DNA from: Myxococcales bacterium | GTDB lineage: Bacteria; Myxococcota_A; UBA9160; UBA4427 | Assembly: GCA_022563535.1 (NCBI GenBank) | Contig: JADFNE010000011.1 | Location: 1 to 64,000 of the forward strand | Direction of reading: 5' to 3' | Length of the DNA stretch: 64,000 nt | Part shown: piece by piece, positions 55,468 to 62,998 of the stretch | Position numbering within the stretch: the first letter of the stretch is position 1 | Layout of the letters: every line of letters begins with the position of its first letter | Position numbers and translations under genes: made by a program | Notes under the pieces: model-generated | Told to the model about the DNA's origin: nothing | Database searches by the model: none | The model's input: only the letters and a program-made list of their open reading frames with translations

Positions 55468-56618
55468 GCGCGGACGGACGTCGCATAGGAATCTACGGGG
55501 GTACGTTCAACCCGATCCATCGCGGTCACCTGCAGGCCGCGCGCGAAGTCGCGGGCGCCCTCGATCTCGAGCGAGTGATCTTCGTCCCCAGCGCACAGCC
55601 GCCGCACAAGACCCACGATGATCAGGACCCGATTGCTCCGGCACGGGATCGCTTGCGCTGGGTAAAGGCTTCGATCGCAAGCGAACCCTTGTTCGAACTC
55701 AACGATCTCGAACTCGAACGCTCGGGAGCGTCGTACTCGATCGACACCTTGCGCACCCTGGTCGGCGAATTCGCTCCGGCGCGGCTCGTATTCATCCTGG
55801 GACACGACGCATTCATCGAGATGGGAAGCTGGAAAGATCCCTGTGGCATCCTTCAGTTGGTCGACCTTGTCGTCGTATCCCGACCCCCGGCAACCCTTGA
55901 CCACCTCGACCAGTGGCTTCCCGAATTCGCGCGCGAGTTGGTGGAGATCGCCGAGGACGGGCGCTCCGCGTTCTGCCGCAGGAGCGATACCCGCATCGAC
56001 GTGTTGGCCATCGACGCGCTGGATGTTTCGGCGTCCGAGGTCCGAAGCAGGCTGGCCAGAGGGGAATCAATCGCGAAACTGGTACCCGAACCCGTCTGCG
56101 AAGCGATTGTTTCGAGCGGCCACTACATTTCGAGCAGCCACTACATGAAGAACAGCATGCAGAACAACGCAGATGATAAAATCAAGAGTGAAACGAAAGG
56201 ACGTCCGGTGGAAATGATCGAAGACACGTTGCGCAAGAAGCTCTCCACAGTGATTGAAGCCGCGCTCGCGCGCAATGCCGATCGACCCGTGATTCTCGAC
56301 GTGCACGAACTCACTTCGTATGCCGATTGTCTGGTCATCATGAGCGGCAACTCGAATCGGCAGGTGCGATCAATCGTCGGTCAGGTGGTCAAGGCCCTCA
56401 AGGCAGATGGCGACATACCTCTCGGGGTCGAAGGCGGCGACAACGCGACCTGGATGTTGATCGACTCCAACGACGTCATCGTGCACGTATTTGACCCCGA
56501 TGCCCGCGAACTTTTCGATCTCGAAGCGCTGTGGGGCGACGCACCTCGAATCACCTTGGATATGCCCGAACTGACCCCCGTCAAAGCAGCGCAGCAGGCT
56601 ACTACCAGCGTCGCCTGA
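55464..56618 (+). CDS. nadD-rsfS: NadD-RsfS fusion: nicotinate-nucleotide adenylyltransferase and ribosomal silencing factor
   Basis: One 384-residue frame encodes two proteins that are usually separate. Residues 8-215 are NadD: GIYGGTFNPIHRGHL holds the GxFxPxHxGH nucleotide-binding motif and ALDVSASEVRSRL the second motif. NadD makes deamido-NAD from nicotinate mononucleotide. Residues about 250-375 are RsfS (YbeB/DUF143; ADCLVIMSGNSNRQVRSIV, EGGDNATWMLID, VIVHVFDPDARELFDLEALW), which blocks 50S-30S joining. The linker has a near-perfect 18-base duplication. An AAAGGA at 56196-56201 sits 6 bases before an in-frame GTG (56208), so a free RsfS might also be made. It overlaps proA by 4 bases. 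Confidence 0.9.
   Translation: MSADGRRIGIYGGTFNPIHRGHLQAAREVAGALDLERVIFVPSAQPPHKTHDDQDPIAPARDRLRWVKASIASEPLFELNDLELERSGASYSIDTLRTLVGEFAPARLVFILGHDAFIEMGSWKDPCGILQLVDLVVVSRPPATLDHLDQWLPEFARELVEIAEDGRSAFCRRSDTRIDVLAIDALDVSASEVRSRLARGESIAKLVPEPVCEAIVSSGHYISSSHYMKNSMQNNADDKIKSETKGRPVEMIEDTLRKKLSTVIEAALARNADRPVILDVHELTSYADCLVIMSGNSNRQVRSIVGQVVKALKADGDIPLGVEGGDNATWMLIDSNDVIVHVFDPDARELFDLEALWGDAPRITLDMPELTPVKAAQQATTSVA
56196..56216 (+). promoter_or_regulatory. Candidate internal ribosome binding site and start for free RsfS
   Basis: AAAGGA (56196-56201) is followed after 6 bases by GTG (56208-56210) and after 12 by ATG (56214-56216), both in the nadD frame and placed exactly at the start of the RsfS domain. 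This could allow translation of a separate RsfS. Confidence 0.5.
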
Positions 56619-56626
56619 GGGTTCGT

Positions 56627-57424
56627 TTGATCGCACGTCCGAAAGAGTTGGCGGGCTCCATGCTGCGAGGCTTGCTGGAATTTCTCTTGCCTCCGGTTTG
56701 TGCAGGGTGTGGCGCGCATCTACACGAGACCGACCACATTTCCGATCATGTTTTCGAGCGTGCTTGTGAGCGCGCGCCAGAAATTGAGTCTGTGCTGTGC
56801 GGCCCATGTTCGCGCGCACTGCAGTTCTTGAACCGTGAGGGCTGCCTGCTCTGTCAGCTGCCGACACCCAGCCGTCCCCATCGACTGTGCAGTCGTTGCA
56901 AGGGCGAGGGCTCTTCACTCGACGCTTGCACCGCCCGCGTTGCATTTGAAGGTCGAGCCGAGGGCTGGATCCGAGACTTCAAGTATCCCCGCAGTGGAAT
57001 TGCCGGACTCTTGCCCGGCCCCGAGTCGATCGTCGTCGCACTCGCGCGCGATGTCTCCCAGATGCTCGTCCACCGCAGCCCCGACCTCGTGGTTCCCGTG
57101 CCCCTTCATCCGAGTCGCCTGCGCGCACGCGGGTTCAACCCGGCCACCACCCTCGCGCGGGCGATCGCCAAGCAAGTCGGCGGACGACTGACAACGGATT
57201 TATTGATTCGGCTCCGCGACACCCCAAGCCAAACCCACCTGGGGCGCCGGCAGCGGCGCAGCAACATTCGCGACGCATTTGCCTGCACCGCAGTTTCGGC
57301 GCCAGACATCTGGCTGGTTGATGACGTGGTGACGACCCGAAGTACTCTCGAAGAAGCGGCGCGCTGCCTGCGACGGGCGGGGGCGAAGAACATTCAAGCG
57401 ATCTGCGCTGCGCGAACTCTCTAG
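56627..57424 (+). CDS. comF: ComF-family phosphoribosyltransferase-like protein
   Basis: About 265 residues. The N-terminus has four CxxC-type pairs (CAGC, CGPC, CLLC, CSRC) forming zinc knuckles, and the C-terminal type I phosphoribosyltransferase domain has the PRPP loop IWLVDDVVTTRSTLEEAA and PVPLHPSRLRARGFN. ComF proteins serve DNA uptake in transformable bacteria; the domain is widespread in others with unknown role. TTG 56627 has GAGGG 5 bases upstream; ATG 56660 is the alternative. The end overlaps the convergent kinase-like gene by 4 bases. Confidence 0.9.
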   Translation: MIARPKELAGSMLRGLLEFLLPPVCAGCGAHLHETDHISDHVFERACERAPEIESVLCGPCSRALQFLNREGCLLCQLPTPSRPHRLCSRCKGEGSSLDACTARVAFEGRAEGWIRDFKYPRSGIAGLLPGPESIVVALARDVSQMLVHRSPDLVVPVPLHPSRLRARGFNPATTLARAIAKQVGGRLTTDLLIRLRDTPSQTHLGRRQRRSNIRDAFACTAVSAPDIWLVDDVVTTRSTLEEAARCLRRAGAKNIQAICAARTL

Positions 57425-58494
57425 CGCCCGATCGTTTCGCAAATGATTTGCCGCAAACGCCCGGGATCGAGCGGCTTCTTGAAGATCACTCCTTCGAGCC
57501 CCTCCATGCGCGCGCGCTTGATGATGTGGTCTTTGTCGTAATGAAAGGCAGTCATCATCAAGACGGGAAGATCGGGGTGGCTTTCTTTCAAGGTGAGGTA
57601 GAGCTTGTGGCCGTCCATCCGGGGCATCACGACATCGGTGAGCAGCAGATCGAATGTATTGCCGGCGAGACGTTCAATCGCCTCCACTCCGTCGCCAGCA
57701 GTCTCGACACTGCACCCTGAGCTTTCGAGGATCTCCTTGATGGAATGACAGATTCCCGCATCGTCGTCCACCACGAGCAACCGCACCCCACCCAGGCGGG
57801 CACGCCACTGCTGCAACTCAGATTCGGGATCACGGTGATGCTTGAGATCAACCATGCGCGAGGGACCGATATAGTTGATCGTCTCGTAGGAATCGGTTGC
57901 GACCATTTCGCCGAGCCGCTCGAGAATCTGAGCGATGCGCCCCACTTCGCGCCGGATCGCGTCGAGACGTTCGGTTTCGACCGACGTGTCGCGCTCGGCC
58001 GCCAGGTCATAGATCTCTTTCTCTAACAGCTCGGCCTGGTTCAAGATCACAGCAAGGGGGTTGTTGATCTCGTGGGACAAGCCGATCGCTACTTCACCCA
58101 GGATCGCGAGCTGGTCGCGATGAAGGATGTCCCGGAGATCCTTCGCGTAGCCGATGGTGCCGTCTTCCTGGCCCGCGTCGTCGTAGAGAATCGTGCCCGA
58201 AATTGCGACGGGGATTTCTTCCTGGTCCTTGGAGAGAAAGCAGGTCTCGAAGGTTTCAACGATGCCCACGCCGCCGTGGTCGGGGCTGCGCATCGCCGCC
58301 ATGACCCGTTGGGCTTCTTCAATGTTTTTGTAAAGACGGGAGACGTGGTCGCCCATGATTTCTTCAGGGGTGTAACCTAGGCCACGCTCGGCGCCGTCGT
58401 TGTAGTAGGCAACCTTGCCGTCGCGCGTCGTCGCGATCACGATGTCGGTGGAGCGATCGGTAAGTGACTGGAGGCGATCTTTCGAAAGGGTCAT
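57421..58494 (-). CDS. PAS-DHp-REC signalling protein lacking an ATPase domain
   Basis: A 357-residue protein. An N-terminal PAS domain (DIVIATTRDGKVAYYNDGAERGLGYTPEEIMG) is followed by a histidine kinase dimerisation helix (EVAIGLSHEINNPLAVILNQAELL, phospho-accepting His). The usual HATPase_c domain with N, G1 and G2 boxes is missing, and a receiver domain (LLVVDDDAGICHSI; LLLTDVVMPRMDG; FKKPLD) ends the protein. It may be a phosphotransfer hub or a regulator of another kinase rather than a kinase itself. It is convergent with comF and upstream of no obvious target. Confidence 0.87.
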   Translation of the reverse strand: MTLSKDRLQSLTDRSTDIVIATTRDGKVAYYNDGAERGLGYTPEEIMGDHVSRLYKNIEEAQRVMAAMRSPDHGGVGIVETFETCFLSKDQEEIPVAISGTILYDDAGQEDGTIGYAKDLRDILHRDQLAILGEVAIGLSHEINNPLAVILNQAELLEKEIYDLAAERDTSVETERLDAIRREVGRIAQILERLGEMVATDSYETINYIGPSRMVDLKHHRDPESELQQWRARLGGVRLLVVDDDAGICHSIKEILESSGCSVETAGDGVEAIERLAGNTFDLLLTDVVMPRMDGHKLYLTLKESHPDLPVLMMTAFHYDKDHIIKRARMEGLEGVIFKKPLDPGRLRQIICETIGR

Positions 58495-58541
58495 TTCTCT
58501 ACATCACCACTGAGTTTTCACAGTATGTTGTTTCGCTGCAG

Positions 58542-59486
58542 TCATTCCACACCCTGTTCGGCCAACCAGCGCTCGGATTCAATCGCGGCCATGCAACCCG
58601 TTCCCGCCGCCGTCACCGCTTGACGATAGGTGGGATCCGATACATCCCCGCATGCGAACACCCCTTCGATCGACGTTTGGGTCGTGCCGGGTTTCACCTG
58701 GATGTAGCCGGCAGCGTCCATCTCGATTTGGCCGGTGAACAAACTTGTATTCGGCTGATGGCCGATCGCAATGAAGAGCGCCTCGACATCAATGTCGCGC
58801 AGCTTGCCGTTTTGCGTGTCAATCAGACGTACGCCGGTCACGTATTCATCTCCGAGGACTTCTTCCACCTGGCTGTTCCAGGCAAATTCGATCAGCTCGT
58901 GATTTTTTGCGCGGTCGGCCATGATCTTGGAGGCCCGCAACCCATCGCGCCGGTGGATGACCGTCACTTTGGTGGCAAAGCGGGTGAGAAATAGCGCTTC
59001 TTCCATCGCGGTATCGCCACCGCCTACCACCGCCATCGCCTTGTTGCGAAACAGTGCACCGTCGCAGGTTGCACAGGCCGACACGCCGTTGTTCATCAGG
59101 CGTTGTTCGGATTCGATGCCGATCCACTTCGCCGATGCGCCCGTCGCGATCAACACTGCATCGGCGGTAAATTGCCGATCCGCAGTCGAAATGCGAAACG
59201 GTCGCTGCGAGAAGTCGACCTCCGTCGCGTCTTCGAGCAAGAGCTTCGTGCCGAAACGCTCCGCCTGTTTTTGGAAGAGTTCCATCATCTCGGGGCCCGT
59301 GATGCCGTCGGGAAAGCCAGGGTAGTTTTCGACGTCGGTGGTCAACATCAATTGACCGCCGAATGCCATGCCGCCGATCATCACCGGTTCGAGCTGCGCG
59401 CGACTGGCGTAGATCGCTGCGGTGTAGCCCGCGGGTCCACTTCCGATGATTAATACTTTGGTGTGATTTTCGTTCTGGGTTGCCAT
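58542..59486 (-). CDS. trxB: Thioredoxin reductase
   Basis: A 314-residue flavoprotein. LIIGSGPAGYTAAIYASRA binds FAD, CATCDGALF holds the redox CxxC, AVVGGGDTAMEEALFL binds NADPH and GVFACGDVSDP is the C-terminal FAD motif. It reduces thioredoxin with NADPH. It lies 47 bases upstream of the PAS-DHp-REC gene, with no thioredoxin gene in the window. A gshA gene is nearby, so the cell probably uses both thiol systems. Confidence 0.94.
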   Translation of the reverse strand: MATQNENHTKVLIIGSGPAGYTAAIYASRAQLEPVMIGGMAFGGQLMLTTDVENYPGFPDGITGPEMMELFQKQAERFGTKLLLEDATEVDFSQRPFRISTADRQFTADAVLIATGASAKWIGIESEQRLMNNGVSACATCDGALFRNKAMAVVGGGDTAMEEALFLTRFATKVTVIHRRDGLRASKIMADRAKNHELIEFAWNSQVEEVLGDEYVTGVRLIDTQNGKLRDIDVEALFIAIGHQPNTSLFTGQIEMDAAGYIQVKPGTTQTSIEGVFACGDVSDPTYRQAVTAAGTGCMAAIESERWLAEQGVE

Positions 59487-59552
59487 GACTTACCTGCGTA
59501 GCGCCGTGCTCATGCCCAGCTGCCGGGGCAGAATGTAAGCCCGCCCCGAAGG

Positions 59553-59569
59553 CTCTGCCAGAGGCAGCT
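59553..59569 (-). terminator. Short hairpin after the unknown membrane protein gene
   Basis: CTGCC-AGA-GGCAG (59555-59567) lies directly after the stop codon at 59570-59572. It has a 5-base stem and no T-run, so it is at most a weak terminator or 3'-end stabiliser. Confidence 0.25.
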
Positions 59570-61222
59570 TCAGAGAGGTTCGGTAATCGGCAACTCTTCC
59601 CACATCAGTTGCAGGAAGACGCCGATGAAGAAGGAGAGAAAAGTCATCACCAGGAGCGCCGAAGGAAAGGCCATCATGGGCTCGATCCCGATGATCCGCG
59701 GCAGCTCGCCCACAAATTGCATAGTGCCCGCGTCCGCATAGGATCCCACCACCCCGGCCTTCTCCGAGCCCCAGTTGCGCAGGACCATGAATCGCCCGAC
59801 CAGATTGGTCATCACCACGCCGATTCCGAAGGCCTGCAGGAGCCCCAGAAGAAAAATTGCACGCGCGCGGGCAAAGGCTTCGTCGCGGTCGTGGATGCGC
59901 CGCTGTACCTCGACGTAGATGTAGAGCAGGGTGACGAGGCCCATAAACAGGGACACGGCCCCCAGGACCGCAATTGGCTGGTTGGCGAGGTCCCAGACCT
60001 CGTCGATCAGGAACACGGGCAGGTAGCCGACGATGATCCCGGCCGCGATCCGGGGCACGGATGCGTGAAAAAACGACAGGTCGCGCTTCCAGCAGAAGCG
60101 ATAGAGGAGGAACCAGATCGCTGCAGCGTTCACCAGCGCGACCTCAGCCGAGCACAGCAAATCCAGCAAGGCCGGGTAGCGATCATAGAGAAAGCCGGCT
60201 GCGACAAAGGGCGAGACGAGGCCCAGCAGCGCCAAGGCGTGGTTGCGGGGCGTGTGCCACGAAAGGCTCCTGTCGCTCGAGCCGCGTCCCTGTTCCAGGG
60301 AGGCTCCGTGGTAAATCAGCGCAGACGAGTGCCGCACGTCATAGCGGCGCAGAAACCACCGCTCGAGCTTGTCCAGGATCCGCTGACAATCTCGGCTCGG
60401 GCGCCTCAGATAGGGCACCAGATCGCGGCTGCGGTCGATGGTGAGTGAAGGAGACACGCAGATGGCGCGCAATACCTCGGTCTCGCGATCTGCGAAGGGC
60501 GAATCCTCTTTTTCGAAGGCTTCGTTGTCCTCGTCCAGACAGGCTCCCTCGACCCAGAGAAAAAACGAGCGCTCGGCCATGCGAATCACCATGCGGTTGA
60601 CCGCGTCCTGCGAGCCGCTCTCCATGGTGTAGAAGAACCCCCCCTCGCTGGAGTCATCTTCTGGATCCACGGGGTCGACTGCGCCCCGGATGTACTGCTC
60701 GAGATAGTCGGAGCTGACCCGGCCGTCCACCAACACCTGCAGCCCCCGGTAGACGAGCTTGCGCATCAACAATACCGCCACCCGAGCGCGGCGCTGTTCG
60801 GTGAGTTCCTTCGACGAAAGAAAGCGGCTCGCAATCTGACAGAAGAGCGCCACATCCTGATGGAGTCGTAGCTTCGGCTCGTCGGGCAGGCGTGTTCCGA
60901 CGTCGTCGAGCAGGGCTTCGAGATACTGGGGGGCCTGGGTGAGCAGGTGGATCACCAGATCATGGGCGTCTCGTCGGTTGGCATTGGGCGAGAGCAACTC
61001 GGGGCGGTTCAGCAGATCATCGAGCTGGAAGAAGAGTTCCGCGGGATCGTGCTGCTCGCTGTGAAAGGAAAACGTTTCGGGGAAAACCCTGGCGTAGCCC
61101 TCGCCGCGATCGCACTCGAAGCGAACCTCCCGGGCGTGAAAAGCGAAGGTAAACCGGAAGCTGAGCGCGAGGCGCTCCATCCGAAACTCGAGACGACGGA
61201 GTCCCCCGTCCTCTTCAGGCAC
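59570..61222 (-). CDS. Unknown protein with C-terminal membrane domain
   Basis: A 550-residue protein I do not recognise. About the first 330 residues are soluble and acidic, with no clear domain; residues about 335-545 contain some six hydrophobic segments (ALALLGLVSPFVAAGFLY, VALVNAAAIWFLLY, IAAGIIVGYLPVFL, VLGAVSLFMGLVTLLYIYV, LLQAFGIGVVMTN, ALLVMTFLSFFIGVFL). GTG 61222 lies one base after the stop of the REC-PAS gene, so the two are translationally coupled. This suggests a membrane partner for the REC-PAS protein. Confidence 0.75.
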   Translation of the reverse strand: MPEEDGGLRRLEFRMERLALSFRFTFAFHAREVRFECDRGEGYARVFPETFSFHSEQHDPAELFFQLDDLLNRPELLSPNANRRDAHDLVIHLLTQAPQYLEALLDDVGTRLPDEPKLRLHQDVALFCQIASRFLSSKELTEQRRARVAVLLMRKLVYRGLQVLVDGRVSSDYLEQYIRGAVDPVDPEDDSSEGGFFYTMESGSQDAVNRMVIRMAERSFFLWVEGACLDEDNEAFEKEDSPFADRETEVLRAICVSPSLTIDRSRDLVPYLRRPSRDCQRILDKLERWFLRRYDVRHSSALIYHGASLEQGRGSSDRSLSWHTPRNHALALLGLVSPFVAAGFLYDRYPALLDLLCSAEVALVNAAAIWFLLYRFCWKRDLSFFHASVPRIAAGIIVGYLPVFLIDEVWDLANQPIAVLGAVSLFMGLVTLLYIYVEVQRRIHDRDEAFARARAIFLLGLLQAFGIGVVMTNLVGRFMVLRNWGSEKAGVVGSYADAGTMQFVGELPRIIGIEPMMAFPSALLVMTFLSFFIGVFLQLMWEELPITEPL

Positions 61223-61223
61223 C

Positions 61224-62372
61224 TCAGAGGACTCGTTCTTTTGGGTTCACACCCGATTCGTAGTAGGACTCGACGAGTTTTCCGAGGCTGAGGACACGTA
61301 CGGGAACCTCGACAGACTGAGGCCAACGCTTGTTTGCGAGCCGCATCCGTTCGATCAAGAGCTTAGCATCGGGGTAGTCCTCGCGGCACATCAAGTCGTC
61401 GATCTCCAGCCAACTCGAAATTGCGGTCTGGGTGCGGGTCACGCGCTCACTGAGAAACGACATGCTGGGAGAGGTGACGCCCGAACTCGCGACCTGCTCG
61501 CCGAGCTTCGAAAGTTTGTCGAGGGATCGTTTGAACTCTTTGCGCAAACCATCCCCATGCTGCGAGAGCGCGACCAGCAATTCTTCGAAGTTGCGGCGCA
61601 GGGGTTCGTGGGAAATCTCCTTGAAGAGAATCACGCGTCCAAGGCGCTCGCCTCCCCGGCTCTCGAGGGAGCGGGAGCTGACCCGCAGCCTGTGCGTCGT
61701 GCTCGCAGTCATCACTTCCAGATCTTCGAAAGAACCGTCCATCTCTTCCGACACGCAGTCCACCGCCTCGGCGACGTGCTCCAGGCCCTGGCGTACCAGG
61801 ATCTCGCGGATCCCGACCCCCTTCGGATCGTCATCCAGCTTCAAGTATCTGCGTGCCGCCTGATTGATGGCCTGGATGATCCCGTCGGTATCGAGCGCCA
61901 TGGCGCCAATGTCGAAGCGATCCATCACCGCTTCCAAAAACTGGTTCCCGCGACCCAGGTTTTCGATCAGTCTGCGATTTTCTAGCGTAAGCGAATAGTG
62001 CTGGACCGCGTTCTTGACCGTCTGCTTGAGTTCGGCCGGTTCCCAGGGCTTGTCGAGGTAGGCATAGATGTGCCCATCGTTGATGGCCTGAATGGTTGCG
62101 TCCGAGTCCGCAAACCCCGTCAACATGATCCGGACCGTGTCGGGATGCTGCGCGTAGACTTCGCGCAGAAACTCGACTCCAGTCATGTGTGGCATCCGCT
62201 GATCGGTGAGCACGACGGCGATCGGCGCCTGCTCGACCAATATCTCGAGTCCCCGCCGCGCATCGTTGGTCGTGATGACTTCGTAGTCGTCCATGAACGT
62301 GAACGACATCGTTTCGAGGATCGCATCCTCGTCGTCGACGACCAACAATCGCGGTCGGTCTGGGCAATCCAT
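61224..62372 (-). CDS. Response regulator with REC and PAS domains
   Basis: A 382-residue protein. A receiver domain (LLVVDDEDAILETM; Asp in VVLTDQRMPHMTG; Lys in LDKPWEP) is followed by a PAS-like domain (FDIGAMALDTDGIIQAINQAARRYL) and an alpha-helical tail of about 130 residues without a kinase or output domain. The receiver resembles that of cyclic-di-GMP or Rpf-type regulators (LDKPW), but no GGDEF or HD-GYP module follows. The ATG at 62372 lies 23 bases after the DUF1232 gene; an earlier start would overlap it by 121 bases. It is coupled to the unknown membrane protein. Confidence 0.82.
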   Translation of the reverse strand: MDCPDRPRLLVVDDEDAILETMSFTFMDDYEVITTNDARRGLEILVEQAPIAVVLTDQRMPHMTGVEFLREVYAQHPDTVRIMLTGFADSDATIQAINDGHIYAYLDKPWEPAELKQTVKNAVQHYSLTLENRRLIENLGRGNQFLEAVMDRFDIGAMALDTDGIIQAINQAARRYLKLDDDPKGVGIREILVRQGLEHVAEAVDCVSEEMDGSFEDLEVMTASTTHRLRVSSRSLESRGGERLGRVILFKEISHEPLRRNFEELLVALSQHGDGLRKEFKRSLDKLSKLGEQVASSGVTSPSMSFLSERVTRTQTAISSWLEIDDLMCREDYPDAKLLIERMRLANKRWPQSVEVPVRVLSLGKLVESYYESGVNPKERVL

Positions 62373-62395
62373 CGTTGCTCGATCTGAATCGGAAC

Positions 62396-62956
62396 TCAAA
62401 AGCCCACCCTTCCCTTCGCTTCGTCCCGGGCTTTGCGCAGTGCCACCTCGGCCCGAAGCTTCTTGCGATAGGCATCCAGGCGCCCCGGGAGACGAGACGA
62501 TGCGATCTTGGTCCACGGGCGCTGTTCCGCGCCGTCACGATACTTGCGAAACTTTCGATACGCCCAGAGTTCGTGCCTGAACTCATCCTCGACGAACTTG
62601 ATCATGATGGCATCGTCGAGAAAGCCAAAGACCGGAATTTCGTCGGGAATCAGATCGTCTGGGTTTGCAAAATAAGCGAGTGCACCCAGGACCTGGTTTC
62701 GGATCGGCTTGGGTGCGTGGTAGTCCTCGTCGAGGATGATCTCGGTGAGGTCTTCAATCGCCGCAATCGCTTCGACGACAAACCGCGGCGTTCCCTTCTT
62801 GCTGCGGACAGTCTTTACCAACTCGGCCGCAGCGGTGATGATCTCGTCCGGGTCGCTCCCGGCCGCACTTTTGCGCGCATTGCGAAAGAGTCTGCGGAAG
62901 TAGTCGACATCTCCCTCGTCCAGCGTGAAGCTGACTTTGAACGATGTCACGCTCAT
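62396..62956 (-). CDS. YkvA/DUF1232-family protein
   Basis: A 186-residue protein with the DUF1232 core (ALAYFANPDDLIPDEIPVFGFLDDAIMIKFV), a helical segment of unknown role found in small membrane-associated proteins. Here it is part of a longer, mostly soluble chain with a charged C-terminal tail (ARLRAEVALRKARDEA-like). GGAGG lies 9 bases before the ATG. It is followed by the REC-PAS and membrane protein genes, a possible three-gene module. Confidence 0.8.
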   Translation of the reverse strand: MSVTSFKVSFTLDEGDVDYFRRLFRNARKSAAGSDPDEIITAAAELVKTVRSKKGTPRFVVEAIAAIEDLTEIILDEDYHAPKPIRNQVLGALAYFANPDDLIPDEIPVFGFLDDAIMIKFVEDEFRHELWAYRKFRKYRDGAEQRPWTKIASSRLPGRLDAYRKKLRAEVALRKARDEAKGRVGF

Positions 62957-62998
62957 TATGGACTGCCTCCGAGGCGCGCTAGAGCACGAGCGACTTTA

